Assembly: GCA_964406345.1 (NCBI GenBank)
Contig: CAYORK010000013.1
Span: forward strand, 1-31,626
DNA from: SYAN01 sp964406345
GTDB lineage: Bacteria > Actinomycetota > Actinomycetes > Nanopelagicales > Nanopelagicaceae
DNA: 31,626 bases
Reading direction: 5' to 3'
The translations under genes and the position numbers were made by a program. This document shows, one piece after another, positions 1 through 7,305 of this stretch (positions are counted from its first letter, which is position 1; each line of letters begins with the position of its first letter). A model generated the notes under the pieces. It had not been told where the DNA came from. It made no database searches and was given only the letters and a program-made list of their open reading frames with translations.

Positions 1-878
1 CGAGGATTCTCATCCTTCGTTGCTTCCTTGAACTCTTCCAAGGCTCGTCGGGCAGACCCATCGAGACGTTGTGGGACCTGTACATCAAGGGTCACAAGAA
101 GATCGCCCACATTCACGCCTTTCTTCACGCCGCGACCTTTGATGCGGAGCGTCTTGCCATTTTGACTGCCTGGTGCGATGCGAAGAATCACTTCTTCACC
201 TTCAATGGTCGGTACTGCAATGTCAGCGCCTAGAGCGGCTTCGGTGAAGGTAATCGGCAATGTCAGGGTGAGATTCTCACCTTTTCTCCCAAAGATCGGA
301 TGCGGTGTGACATGAACGATGATGTAAAGGTCACCGGGACCTGCCTCACCTGGTCCACCTCGCCCCTTTATTCTGATCTTTGCCCCGTCACTTACTCCAG
401 CTGGGATACGTGTGGTGATCGTCGATGGTGCATTGCCTTGCGCACTAAGTTTGAGTGTTACCTCTTTACCGAAGATGCTCTCCTTGAATGTAACCGTGGT
501 CTCCGTCTGGAGGTCTTGACCTTTACGAGGTGTTCGTCTTCCACCAAAGAGTGACGAGAAGATGTCCCCTCCGCCACCGCCGAATAGATCACTGAAGTCT
601 CCGGAGAAACCATTGAAATTTCCTTGGCGGAATGCGCCTGACTCATACAAGGATCGGGCCTCGTCATACTCGGCACGTTTCTTCTCATCTCCCAGGATGT
701 CGTATGCCTCAGAGACCTCTTTGAACCGATCCTCTAGTTTCTTGTCACCACGGGTCTTATCAGGGTGCAATTCGCGAGCAAGGTTTCGGTAGGTCTTCTT
801 GATGGTTGCCGCATTAGCGTCCTTGGGCACTCCAAGGATCGCGTAGAAGTCCTTCTCGTAAAGATCCTTCGCTGCCAT
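1..878 (-). CDS. dnaJ: DnaJ co-chaperone lacking the zinc-finger domain (partial, 3' end off window)
   Basis: J-domain co-chaperone that stimulates the ATPase of DnaK and delivers unfolded clients in the cytosol. My translation begins MAAKDLYEKDFYAILGV. It has the HPD motif within the J domain (RELHPDKTRG), a Gly/Phe-rich stretch (GFSGDFSDLFGGGGGD), then directly a C-terminal substrate-binding domain (VTFKESIFGKEVTL, IPAGVSDGAKIRIKGRGGPG). No CxxCxGxG repeats lie between the G/F region and the C-terminal domain, so it has the type II (CbpA-like) layout rather than the zinc-finger DnaJ usual in actinobacterial dnaK operons. The ATG overlaps the grpE stop by one base (TGATG), indicating translational coupling. 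About 292 codons are visible and the 3' end is off the left edge, so a downstream hspR cannot be tested. Confidence 0.9.
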   Translation of the reverse strand, partial: MAAKDLYEKDFYAILGVPKDANAATIKKTYRNLARELHPDKTRGDKKLEDRFKEVSEAYDILGDEKKRAEYDEARSLYESGAFRQGNFNGFSGDFSDLFGGGGGDIFSSLFGGRRTPRKGQDLQTETTVTFKESIFGKEVTLKLSAQGNAPSTITTRIPAGVSDGAKIRIKGRGGPGEAGPGDLYIIVHVTPHPIFGRKGENLTLTLPITFTEAALGADIAVPTIEGEEVILRIAPGSQNGKTLRIKGRGVKKGVNVGDLLVTLDVQVPQRLDGSARRALEEFKEATKDENP

Positions 879-1414
879 CAGACTTTTGGATCCGTCACTG
901 TGACCCTTGCAGGCCGCACGATCCTCTCCTTGAATTTGTAGCCAGGTTGCAAGATTGCCGTCACTGTCGTCTCTGTGACGGCCTCAGAAGTCTCGTGAAG
1001 CATCGCGTCATGAATGGTGGGGTCGAATGGCGATGGCGCCTCTCCAAAGCGAACTAGACCAATCCGGGTCGATGTGGCGATCAATTGATCCGCTACTGCC
1101 TTGAATCCCCCAGTTAGTTCTCCGTGTGAAGCTGCGCGATCTAGATCGTCGAGGATTGGTAGAAGTTCCGTTAGGACTGATGTGATCGCGATTTCATGAG
1201 CTACGGCCCTGTCACGTTCGACACGCTTTCGATAATTGCTGTACTCGGCCTGGAGACGCTGAAGATCGGTGGTCAAGTCTGCGACGATGTCGCGTTCTTC
1301 TTGAACTTCTTGTGCGATCGCATCCAATTCGGCGGCAATACCTTGTGCCTCCTCATCTGAAGTCAGTTCAGTTGAGGAGGCATCGACGGACGGCTCCTGA
1401 TGACTGTCGGTCAT
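878..1414 (-). CDS. grpE: GrpE nucleotide exchange factor
   Basis: Releases ADP from DnaK and so resets the Hsp70 cycle. The 178-residue product has an acidic, low-complexity N-terminus (about residues 1-35). A predicted coiled coil of heptad character follows (EVQEERDIVADLTTDLQRLQ), running into the conserved YSNYRKRVERDR segment. The C-terminal beta domain has the family-typical FDPTIHDAM and LQPGYKFKERIVRPARV motifs. Length is normal for the family. It starts 5 bases after the dnaK stop and its TGA overlaps the dnaJ ATG, so dnaK-grpE-dnaJ form one transcription unit read leftwards. Confidence 0.95.
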   Translation of the reverse strand: MTDSHQEPSVDASSTELTSDEEAQGIAAELDAIAQEVQEERDIVADLTTDLQRLQAEYSNYRKRVERDRAVAHEIAITSVLTELLPILDDLDRAASHGELTGGFKAVADQLIATSTRIGLVRFGEAPSPFDPTIHDAMLHETSEAVTETTVTAILQPGYKFKERIVRPARVTVTDPKV

Positions 1415-1419
1415 CAGGA

Positions 1420-3255
1420 TTACTTCTCTTCTACGATCTCAGCGTCTTCGACACCATCTTCTGGAGTCGATCCTGATTCACTCTGTGAAGCACCTGCAGC
1501 GGCACCTGCTGCGTAGAGAGCGGCACCAAGCGTTTGGCTGACCTCAGCCAATTTGTCAGTCGCGCTCTTGATCGCGGCGTTGTCGGTTCCCTCAAGAGCC
1601 TTCTTCGCCTCTGCAAGGGCGGATTCGACTTCACTCTTCTTCGTCGCCATCTCACCTTCACTGAGTTTTGCCTCATTATCTTTGAGGAACTTCTCGGTCT
1701 GATAGACGAGGGAGTCAGCAGAGTTCCTTACCTCGGCTGCCTCACGACGCTCCTTATCCTCGTTTGCATGAGCCTCTGCATCCTTCATCATTCGCTCAAT
1801 CTCATCCTTGGGAAGAGCTGATCCTCCGGTGATCACCATGCTCTGTTCCTTGCCCGTACCAAGATCCTTAGCTGAGACATGGACGATTCCGTTGGCATCG
1901 ATATCAAAGGTGACTTCGATCTGTGGCACACCACGTGGTGCTGGCGCAATGCCTGTTAGTTCGAACATCCCGAGACGCTTGTTGTAAGCAGCCATCTCTC
2001 GCTCACCTTGATAGACCTGGATCTGGACCGCTGGTTGGTTGTCATCGGCGGTTGAGAAGATCTCAGAACGCTTTGTTGGGATCGTGGTGTTGCGTTCAAT
2101 CAACTTCGTCATGATCCCACCCTTGGTTTCGATACCAAGAGAGAGTGGGGTGACATCAAGGAGTAGGACATCCTTCACTTCGCCCTTGATCACACCGGCT
2201 TGGAGGCTTGCACCCACAGCAACGACTTCGTCTGGATTGACGCCCTTATTCGGCTCTTTTCCGCCCGTAAGTTCCTTCACCAGGTCAACGACTGCTGGCA
2301 TACGGGTGGAGCCACCAACAAGGACGACAGAATCGATCTCAGCGATCGGGATTCCTGCATCCTTGAGGACCGCTTGGAATGGCTTGCGGCAACGATCGAG
2401 TAGATCTGCCGTCATCTGCTGGAACTGTGCTCGAGTCAAAGTCTCATCAAGGAAGAGTGGATTCTTGTCGGCATCAACAGTGATGTAAGGGAGATTGATC
2501 GAAGTCTGTCCAGATGCAGAGAGTTCGATCTTCGCCTTCTCTGCCGCCTCTCGAATACGTTGCATCGCCATCTTGTCCTTGGTGAGGTCGATGCCATTCT
2601 TCGATTGGAAGGTCTTGACGAGGTAATCGACGACTGCTTGATCCCAATCATCGCCACCAAGATTGTTATCGCCATTAGTCGCCTTCACTTCAACGACACC
2701 ATCGCCGATCTCCAAAAGGGAGACGTCGAAGGTTCCACCACCTAGATCGAAGACGAGGATGGTCTGTTCCTTATCGGCCTTGTCGAGACCGTATGCGAGC
2801 GCTGCGGCTGTTGGCTCGTTGATGATGCGAAGGACGTTGAGACCTGCGATCTCGCCGGCTTCCTTTGTCGCCTGACGTTGAGCATCATTGAAGTAGGCAG
2901 GAACCGTGATCACTGCATCGGTAACGCTCTCACCGAGATAGCTCTCGGCATCTCGCTTCAACTTCTGGAGGATTCGAGCACTGATCTCTTGCGCGGTGTA
3001 CTTCTTATCGTCGATCGTCATGGTCCAGTTGGTACCCATATGGCGTTTGACGGATCGGATGGTGCGCTCCACGTTGGTCACTGACTGACGCTTTGCGACT
3101 TCTCCAACGAGAACCTCACCGTTCTTGGCGAAGGCGACGATGGAAGGTGTTGTGCGTGCTCCCTCAGCATTTGCGATGACGGAAGGTTCGCCACCTTCGA
3201 GGACAGAGACGCAACTGTTCGTAGTTCCAAGGTCGATTCCGACTGCTCTAGCCAT
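1420..3255 (-). CDS. dnaK: Hsp70 chaperone DnaK
   Basis: ATP-driven chaperone for nascent and stress-damaged proteins. The 611-residue product starts MARAVGIDLGTTNSCVSV, the canonical Hsp70 N-terminus with the phosphate-binding DLGTTNS loop. Other ATPase signatures follow (VFDLGGGTFDVSLLE; VVLVGGSTRMPAV). Next come the substrate-binding domain (DVTPLSLGIETKGG) and a helical lid ending in the acidic tail VEDAEIVEEK. I chose the ATG at 3255 because it gives the family N-terminus and has an AAGGAG Shine-Dalgarno 9 bases upstream. The open frame continues further upstream but that part resembles no Hsp70. It is first gene of dnaK-grpE-dnaJ, with a candidate SigH/SigR-type promoter and a 17-bp palindrome in the leader. 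Confidence 0.97.
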   Translation of the reverse strand: MARAVGIDLGTTNSCVSVLEGGEPSVIANAEGARTTPSIVAFAKNGEVLVGEVAKRQSVTNVERTIRSVKRHMGTNWTMTIDDKKYTAQEISARILQKLKRDAESYLGESVTDAVITVPAYFNDAQRQATKEAGEIAGLNVLRIINEPTAAALAYGLDKADKEQTILVFDLGGGTFDVSLLEIGDGVVEVKATNGDNNLGGDDWDQAVVDYLVKTFQSKNGIDLTKDKMAMQRIREAAEKAKIELSASGQTSINLPYITVDADKNPLFLDETLTRAQFQQMTADLLDRCRKPFQAVLKDAGIPIAEIDSVVLVGGSTRMPAVVDLVKELTGGKEPNKGVNPDEVVAVGASLQAGVIKGEVKDVLLLDVTPLSLGIETKGGIMTKLIERNTTIPTKRSEIFSTADDNQPAVQIQVYQGEREMAAYNKRLGMFELTGIAPAPRGVPQIEVTFDIDANGIVHVSAKDLGTGKEQSMVITGGSALPKDEIERMMKDAEAHANEDKERREAAEVRNSADSLVYQTEKFLKDNEAKLSEGEMATKKSEVESALAEAKKALEGTDNAAIKSATDKLAEVSQTLGAALYAAGAAAGASQSESGSTPEDGVEDAEIVEEK

Positions 3256-3314
3256 GATTCTTCGCTCCTTTGTGCCTGATCTTCTGTAGATCGACTTCTT
3301 AGCCCGTGTGGGTT

Positions 3315-3331
3315 TCAGGTGGGCCACCTGA
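3315..3331. promoter_or_regulatory. 17-bp perfect palindrome in the dnaK leader (candidate operator or 5'-UTR hairpin)
   Basis: TCAGGTGG-G-CCACCTGA on the plus strand is a perfect 8-bp inverted repeat around one base. It lies about 60 bases upstream of the dnaK ATG and just downstream of the candidate -10 element. A second pair, AGCCC (3301-3305) and GGGCT (3335-3339), surrounds it, so the transcript could also fold here. It is neither a HAIR (HspR) nor a CIRCE (HrcA) element. Function is inferred from position only. Confidence 0.4.
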
Positions 3332-3342
3332 CTAGGGCTGAG

Positions 3343-3370
3343 AACACCCTCCGATGGGCGAGTTATTCCC
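3343..3370 (-). promoter_or_regulatory. Candidate SigH/SigR-type promoter of dnaK
   Basis: On the minus strand GGGAAT (3370-3365) is followed, 19 bases later, by GTT (3345-3343). This resembles the GGAAT/GTT promoter used by the redox/heat ECF sigma factors SigH (Mycobacterium) and SigR (Streptomyces). In mycobacteria dnaK is a known SigH target. The match covers few bases and is suggestive only. Confidence 0.45.
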
Positions 3371-3394
3371 GGCTTGTGACCGAGAAAGGGCCCT

Positions 3395-3979
3395 TTAGTT
3401 GGCTCCACCTCTTCGACCTGGGATGAACTTGTAGACGGTGGCAACCACAACCCCACCAGCAAGGCCCCCGAGGTGCGCCCGCCAATCGATGTTGGGTACT
3501 GCAATCGCGATCACTGTATTGATCGCAAGAAGTGTGAGGGTGGGGCGAGGTTCCGCACCCAGACTCCTTCCGACGACCAAGAGCGCTCCAAAGAGGCCGA
3601 AGATCGCGCCAGAGGCGCCGACGGAGACTTGGTTCTCGGCATTGAAGGTGATCGATGCGTAGGAGCCAGCCACTAAGGAGATGAGTAGAAGGATCACATA
3701 ACGGGTGCGGCCATAGAACGCCTCAAATGGAGTGCCGAGCGTATAGAGGGCTAAACAATTGAAAAGGAGGTGCATCAACCCAGCGTGTAGGAATCCAGCG
3801 GTGATCAGGCGCCACCACTCACCTTCCGCAACTCCGTGGATCTGACCATCACTCAAGATCGCCCGATTGAAGAGGAAGAGGTGCTCTTCTAGGTTCGGAT
3901 AGATCTGTAGAGCCAAGTAGATGGCAACAAGAAGTAGTAGGAGTTGGTTCGTTAGAGTGTTGTTGACCCGGAAGATCAT
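3395..3979 (-). CDS. Rhomboid-family intramembrane serine protease
   Basis: Predicted polytopic membrane protein of 194 residues that cleaves transmembrane helices of substrate proteins inside the bilayer. It shows the rhomboid marks in order: HAGLMHLLFN (residues 65-74), the catalytic Ser in GASGAIFG (Ser123), and the catalytic His in WRAHLGG (His169). About six hydrophobic segments are visible, beginning with NQLLLLLVAIYLAL. It lacks an N-terminal cytosolic domain, which is the compact bacterial form. It lies 31 bases downstream of the cyclophilin gene in the same direction, a pairing common in actinobacteria. The substrate is unknown. Confidence 0.93.
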   Translation of the reverse strand: MIFRVNNTLTNQLLLLLVAIYLALQIYPNLEEHLFLFNRAILSDGQIHGVAEGEWWRLITAGFLHAGLMHLLFNCLALYTLGTPFEAFYGRTRYVILLLISLVAGSYASITFNAENQVSVGASGAIFGLFGALLVVGRSLGAEPRPTLTLLAINTVIAIAVPNIDWRAHLGGLAGGVVVATVYKFIPGRRGGAN

Positions 3980-4010
3980 GATCTCAATCTACTTCCGGTT
4001 CATCAAAGGA

Positions 4011-4532
4011 TTACTTACAGGAGACGGAAGTGATCTTGATGGCCTGCAATGGCTTATCGCGTTGGCCAGTCTTCGCATTTGCGATCTTGTCGACCACCTC
4101 TTGTGAGGATGCATCCTTGACCTCACCGAAGATGGTGTGGCGGTTATTGAGATGTGGGGTCTTCGAGACAGTGATGAAGAATTGTGAACCATTGGTATTC
4201 GGTCCTGCATTCGCCATCGCTAAGAGGTAAGGCCGATCAAATTGAAGTTCAGGATGGAACTCATCCTTGAAGGAGTAACCAGGACCACCGGTTCCATCAC
4301 CGATAGGACATCCCCCTTGGATCATGAATCCTGCGATGACACGGTGGAATGAAAGACCATCGTAGAAATTCTTCTTCTGTTTCTCGCCAGTGAAGGGGTC
4401 CTGCCACTCAATCTCGCCCGTAGCGAGACCTACGAAGTTCTTGACTGTCTTCGGCGCGTGATTTGGAAAGAGAGTGATGGTGATGTCACCTTCGGAGGTG
4501 TGTAGTGTCACTTCATTCGCTGTCTCGGCCAT
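4011..4532 (-). CDS. ppiA: Cyclophilin-type peptidyl-prolyl cis-trans isomerase
   Basis: Catalyses cis-trans isomerisation of X-Pro bonds; the absence of a signal peptide points to the cytosol. The 173-residue product has the cyclophilin core: FHRVIAGFMIQGG (active-site Arg at residue 64 and the Phe/Met/Gln group), NGSQFFIT (residues 114-121) and RHTIFGEV. I chose the start at 4532 (MAETANEV) because GGAG lies about 7 bases upstream. The in-frame ATG 12 codons earlier has no visible Shine-Dalgarno. It sits between tRNA-Ala and the rhomboid gene, as in many actinobacterial origin regions. Confidence 0.93.
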   Translation of the reverse strand: MAETANEVTLHTSEGDITITLFPNHAPKTVKNFVGLATGEIEWQDPFTGEKQKKNFYDGLSFHRVIAGFMIQGGCPIGDGTGGPGYSFKDEFHPELQFDRPYLLAMANAGPNTNGSQFFITVSKTPHLNNRHTIFGEVKDASSQEVVDKIANAKTGQRDKPLQAIKITSVSCK

Positions 4533-4596
4533 TTTGACTCCATCGTGATTCGGTGTTGAGTTGATCATGAGTTGGCAAACAAGGAGAGAAGAAGAG

Positions 4597-4669
4597 TGGA
4601 GACTAGGGGACTTGAACCCCTAACCCCCTGCTTGCAAAGCAGGTGCTCTACCAATTGAGCTAAGTCCCC
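4597..4669 (-). tRNA. tRNA-Ala (anticodon TGC)
   Basis: A 73-nt cloverleaf can be drawn on the minus strand. The acceptor stem is GGGGACT/AGTCTCC, including the G3:U70 wobble pair that is the alanine identity element. The D arm is GCTCAATTGGTAGAGC, the anticodon stem-loop CCTGCTTTGCAAGCAGG reads TGC, and the T loop is GTTCAAGTC. The discriminator is A. No 3' CCA is encoded, so the CCA enzyme at 25093-26586 is needed for maturation. Confidence 0.97.
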
Positions 4670-4699
4670 ATATCGCAGCAAAGTCGAGCTTCGATATGG

Positions 4700-4774
4700 T
4701 GGGCCTAAGTGGACTTGAACCACTGACCTCTTCCTTATCAGGGAAGCGCTCTAACCAGGCTGAGCTATAGGCCC
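4700..4774 (-). tRNA. tRNA-Ile (anticodon GAT)
   Basis: A 75-nt cloverleaf on the minus strand. The acceptor stem GGGCCTA/TAGGCCC pairs perfectly over 7 bp. The anticodon stem-loop CTTCCCTGATAAGGAAG reads GAT and the T loop is GTTCAAGTC. The discriminator is A and no CCA is encoded. It is transcribed ahead of tRNA-Ala with a 30-nt spacer, and the pair follows gyrA as in other actinobacteria. Confidence 0.97.
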
Positions 4775-4832
4775 GTTTTCACGGACGCCGAAGGCTACCT
4801 GAGAGGTTGGTAGGAGCCAAAACGGGGACCAA

Positions 4833-7280
4833 TCAATCGCTGTCGGCGACGCGGGTCAGTGAGACCACGTGAGTCTCAGAATCCAGATCGACGAGACGAA
4901 CACCCATGGTGTCGCGGCCCGTCTCACGAATCTCCGCCACTTCGGTGCGCATCACAGAGCCTGCCGATGTGATCACCAGAATCTCATCCTTCTTACCAAC
5001 GATGAGTGCGCCAACCAAGAGTCCGCGTGATGACTCGTCGATCTTCGCTGCCTTTACGCCGATACCGCCACGGCCTTGAAGACGATACTCATCAAGGTTG
5101 GTTCGTTTTGCGAAACCACCATCGGTTGCTGTGATGAGGAACCTTTCGCTTTGCTCTTTGGAGATGACCACCATAGAGAGCAAGTGATCACCTTTTCGAA
5201 ACTTCATGCCGATCACTCCGCTGGTCGAACGTCCCATAGGACGAAGTGACGAATCATCCGCTGTGAATCGAAGTGACATCCCTTGTTCGGAGATGAGGAG
5301 GAGTTGATCATCATCGGTGATGGTGGCAGCAGAGATCACTTCATCGCCATCCTTGAGTGCAATCGCTATGAGACCGCCACTGCGGTTCGAGTCATACTCA
5401 GGCAGTGGTGACTTCTTGACCATGCCGCTTCTGGTAGCGATGACAAGATAGGGAAGGCTTTGATAATCACGAAGTGAGATCACTTGTGCGATCTTCTCAT
5501 TCGGTTTGAAGGCGAGAAGGTTCGCTACATGTTGTCCGCGTGCGTCGCGTCCAGCATCTGGAAGTTCATGGACCTTTGCTCGATAGACCCGGCCTTCATT
5601 TGTGAGAAAGAGAAGCCAGTCGTGAGTCGATGCGACGAAGAAGTGCTCAACGACATCATCTTGTCGAAGAGATGCCCCACGAACACCCTTGCCGCCACGC
5701 CGTTGTGATCGGTAGAGATCGGCCTTGGTTCTCTTCGCATAGCCATTGTTTGTGATTGTCACGACCACTTCTTGGTCAGGGATGAGGTCCTCTACAGAGA
5801 TATCGGTGTCACCAGCGATGATCTGAGTTCGACGTTCATCTCCGTACTTTTCAGCCACATCTGCGAGTTCCGATTTGATGATCTCCCGCTGTTTCTCAGG
5901 TGAGGCAAGGATCGCCTCAAGCTCCTTGATCTCAGTCATGAGGGAGTCATATTCGTCGGTGATCTTCTGGCGCTCGAGGGCTGCAAGGCGACGGAGTTGC
6001 ATGTCAAGGATTGCATTCGCTTGAACCTCATCGACATCCAAGAGTTTCATCAAACCTTCTCGTGCCTCATCGGAATTTGCCGATCCGCGGATGAGGGCAA
6101 TCACTGCATCGAGGGCATCAAGGGCTTTGAGGTAACCACGGAGGATATGTGCTCGCTTCTCTCGTTCTGAGAGACGGTACTTCGTTCGTCGAACGATGAC
6201 TTCGATCTGATGCTCGATGTAGTGGTGGATGAACTCGTCAATGCGAAGCGTCCTCGGGACGCCGTCGACAAGTGCCAACATATTCGCACCGAAGGACTCT
6301 TGGAGTGAAGTGTGTTTGTAGAGATTGTTGAGAACAACCTTCGCGACGGCATCATTACGCAAGACGATGACGAGACGTTGTCCAAGACGCTCGTTACCTT
6401 CATCGCGGACATCTGCGATTCCTTTGATCTTGCCATCTTTGACGAGCTCTGCGATACGTAGTGCGAGGTTGTCGGGATTGACTTGATAAGGAAGTTCGGT
6501 GATGACGAGGCAGGTGCGCTTGTTGATCTCTTCGATCTCAACGACAGCACGCATGATGATCGAACCGCGCCCGGTTCGATACGCCTCTTCGATTCCTTTG
6601 GTACCGACGATCAATCCTTTTGTTGGGAAGTCTGGTCCTTTGACGATCTTGAGGATCGCATCGAGTGATTCTGTTGTCGATGCTTCAGGATTCTCCAAGG
6701 CCCACTTCACTGCTTCGCAGATCTCGCGGAGGTTATGGGGTGGGATGTTGGTCGCCATACCGACGGCGATACCAGCGCTGCCATTGACTAAGAGATTGGG
6801 GAAACGACTTGGAAGGACGGTTGGTTCTTGTGAGCGACCGTCGTAGTTCGGGATGAAGTCGACCGTCTCTTCATCGATATCCCGCATGATCTCCATCGCA
6901 AGTGGAGCCAACTTCGCCTCGGTATAACGCATCGCTGCGGCTGGATCGTTGCCTGGTGAACCGAAGTTTCCGTTTCCGTCGACGAGTGGGTAGCGAAGTG
7001 ACCAGTGTTGAGCCAGTCGCACCAAAGTGTCATAGATCGCGCCATCTCCATGGGGGTGGTAATTACCCATGACATCACCGACGATGCGTGATGACTTGTA
7101 GTAACCCTTATCTGGCCGGTAACCCGCGTCATACATGGAGTAAAGAACGCGGCGATGGACTGGTTTCAGGCCATCGCGGATATCAGGAAGAGCGCGACCA
7201 ACGATGACCGACATCGCATAATCAAGGTAGGAGCGCGCCATCTCCACTTGGAGATCTATCTGTTCGACACGATCTTTCAT
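4833..7280 (-). CDS. gyrA: DNA gyrase subunit A
   Basis: Breakage-reunion subunit of gyrase, which introduces negative supercoils ahead of and behind the fork as an A2B2 tetramer. The product has 815 residues. The catalytic Tyr119 lies in AAMRYTE. The GyrA box QRRGGKG (residues 526-532) proves it is GyrA rather than ParC. A beta-pinwheel C-terminal domain follows. In the quinolone-resistance region HPHGDGAIYD, Gly80 sits where E. coli has Ser83, while Asp84 matches Asp87. It starts 25 bases downstream of gyrB. Unlike many relatives there is no DUF3566 gene between gyrA and tRNA-Ile; only about 58 non-coding bases are present. Confidence 0.98.
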   Translation of the reverse strand: MKDRVEQIDLQVEMARSYLDYAMSVIVGRALPDIRDGLKPVHRRVLYSMYDAGYRPDKGYYKSSRIVGDVMGNYHPHGDGAIYDTLVRLAQHWSLRYPLVDGNGNFGSPGNDPAAAMRYTEAKLAPLAMEIMRDIDEETVDFIPNYDGRSQEPTVLPSRFPNLLVNGSAGIAVGMATNIPPHNLREICEAVKWALENPEASTTESLDAILKIVKGPDFPTKGLIVGTKGIEEAYRTGRGSIIMRAVVEIEEINKRTCLVITELPYQVNPDNLALRIAELVKDGKIKGIADVRDEGNERLGQRLVIVLRNDAVAKVVLNNLYKHTSLQESFGANMLALVDGVPRTLRIDEFIHHYIEHQIEVIVRRTKYRLSEREKRAHILRGYLKALDALDAVIALIRGSANSDEAREGLMKLLDVDEVQANAILDMQLRRLAALERQKITDEYDSLMTEIKELEAILASPEKQREIIKSELADVAEKYGDERRTQIIAGDTDISVEDLIPDQEVVVTITNNGYAKRTKADLYRSQRRGGKGVRGASLRQDDVVEHFFVASTHDWLLFLTNEGRVYRAKVHELPDAGRDARGQHVANLLAFKPNEKIAQVISLRDYQSLPYLVIATRSGMVKKSPLPEYDSNRSGGLIAIALKDGDEVISAATITDDDQLLLISEQGMSLRFTADDSSLRPMGRSTSGVIGMKFRKGDHLLSMVVISKEQSERFLITATDGGFAKRTNLDEYRLQGRGGIGVKAAKIDESSRGLLVGALIVGKKDEILVITSAGSVMRTEVAEIRETGRDTMGVRLVDLDSETHVVSLTRVADSD

Positions 7281-7305
7281 TTGGTTTCTCCAGGCTGAAT
7301 GAATC

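Noticed and set aside
3385..3396. AAAGGGCCCTTT palindrome at the rhomboid stop as a terminator
   Set aside because: A loopless 12-bp palindrome with no T-tract cannot form a standard intrinsic terminator; it may be chance.
3256..3504. An 83-residue N-terminal extension of DnaK
   Set aside because: It overlaps the end of the rhomboid gene, has no Hsp70 similarity, and the ATG at 3255 has a good ribosome binding site and the family N-terminus.
4866..4871. CACGTG core as another parS
   Set aside because: Flanking bases (GAGAC/AGTCT side) do not match the parS consensus and it lies inside gyrA. The CACGTG at 23367-23372 fails for the same reason.
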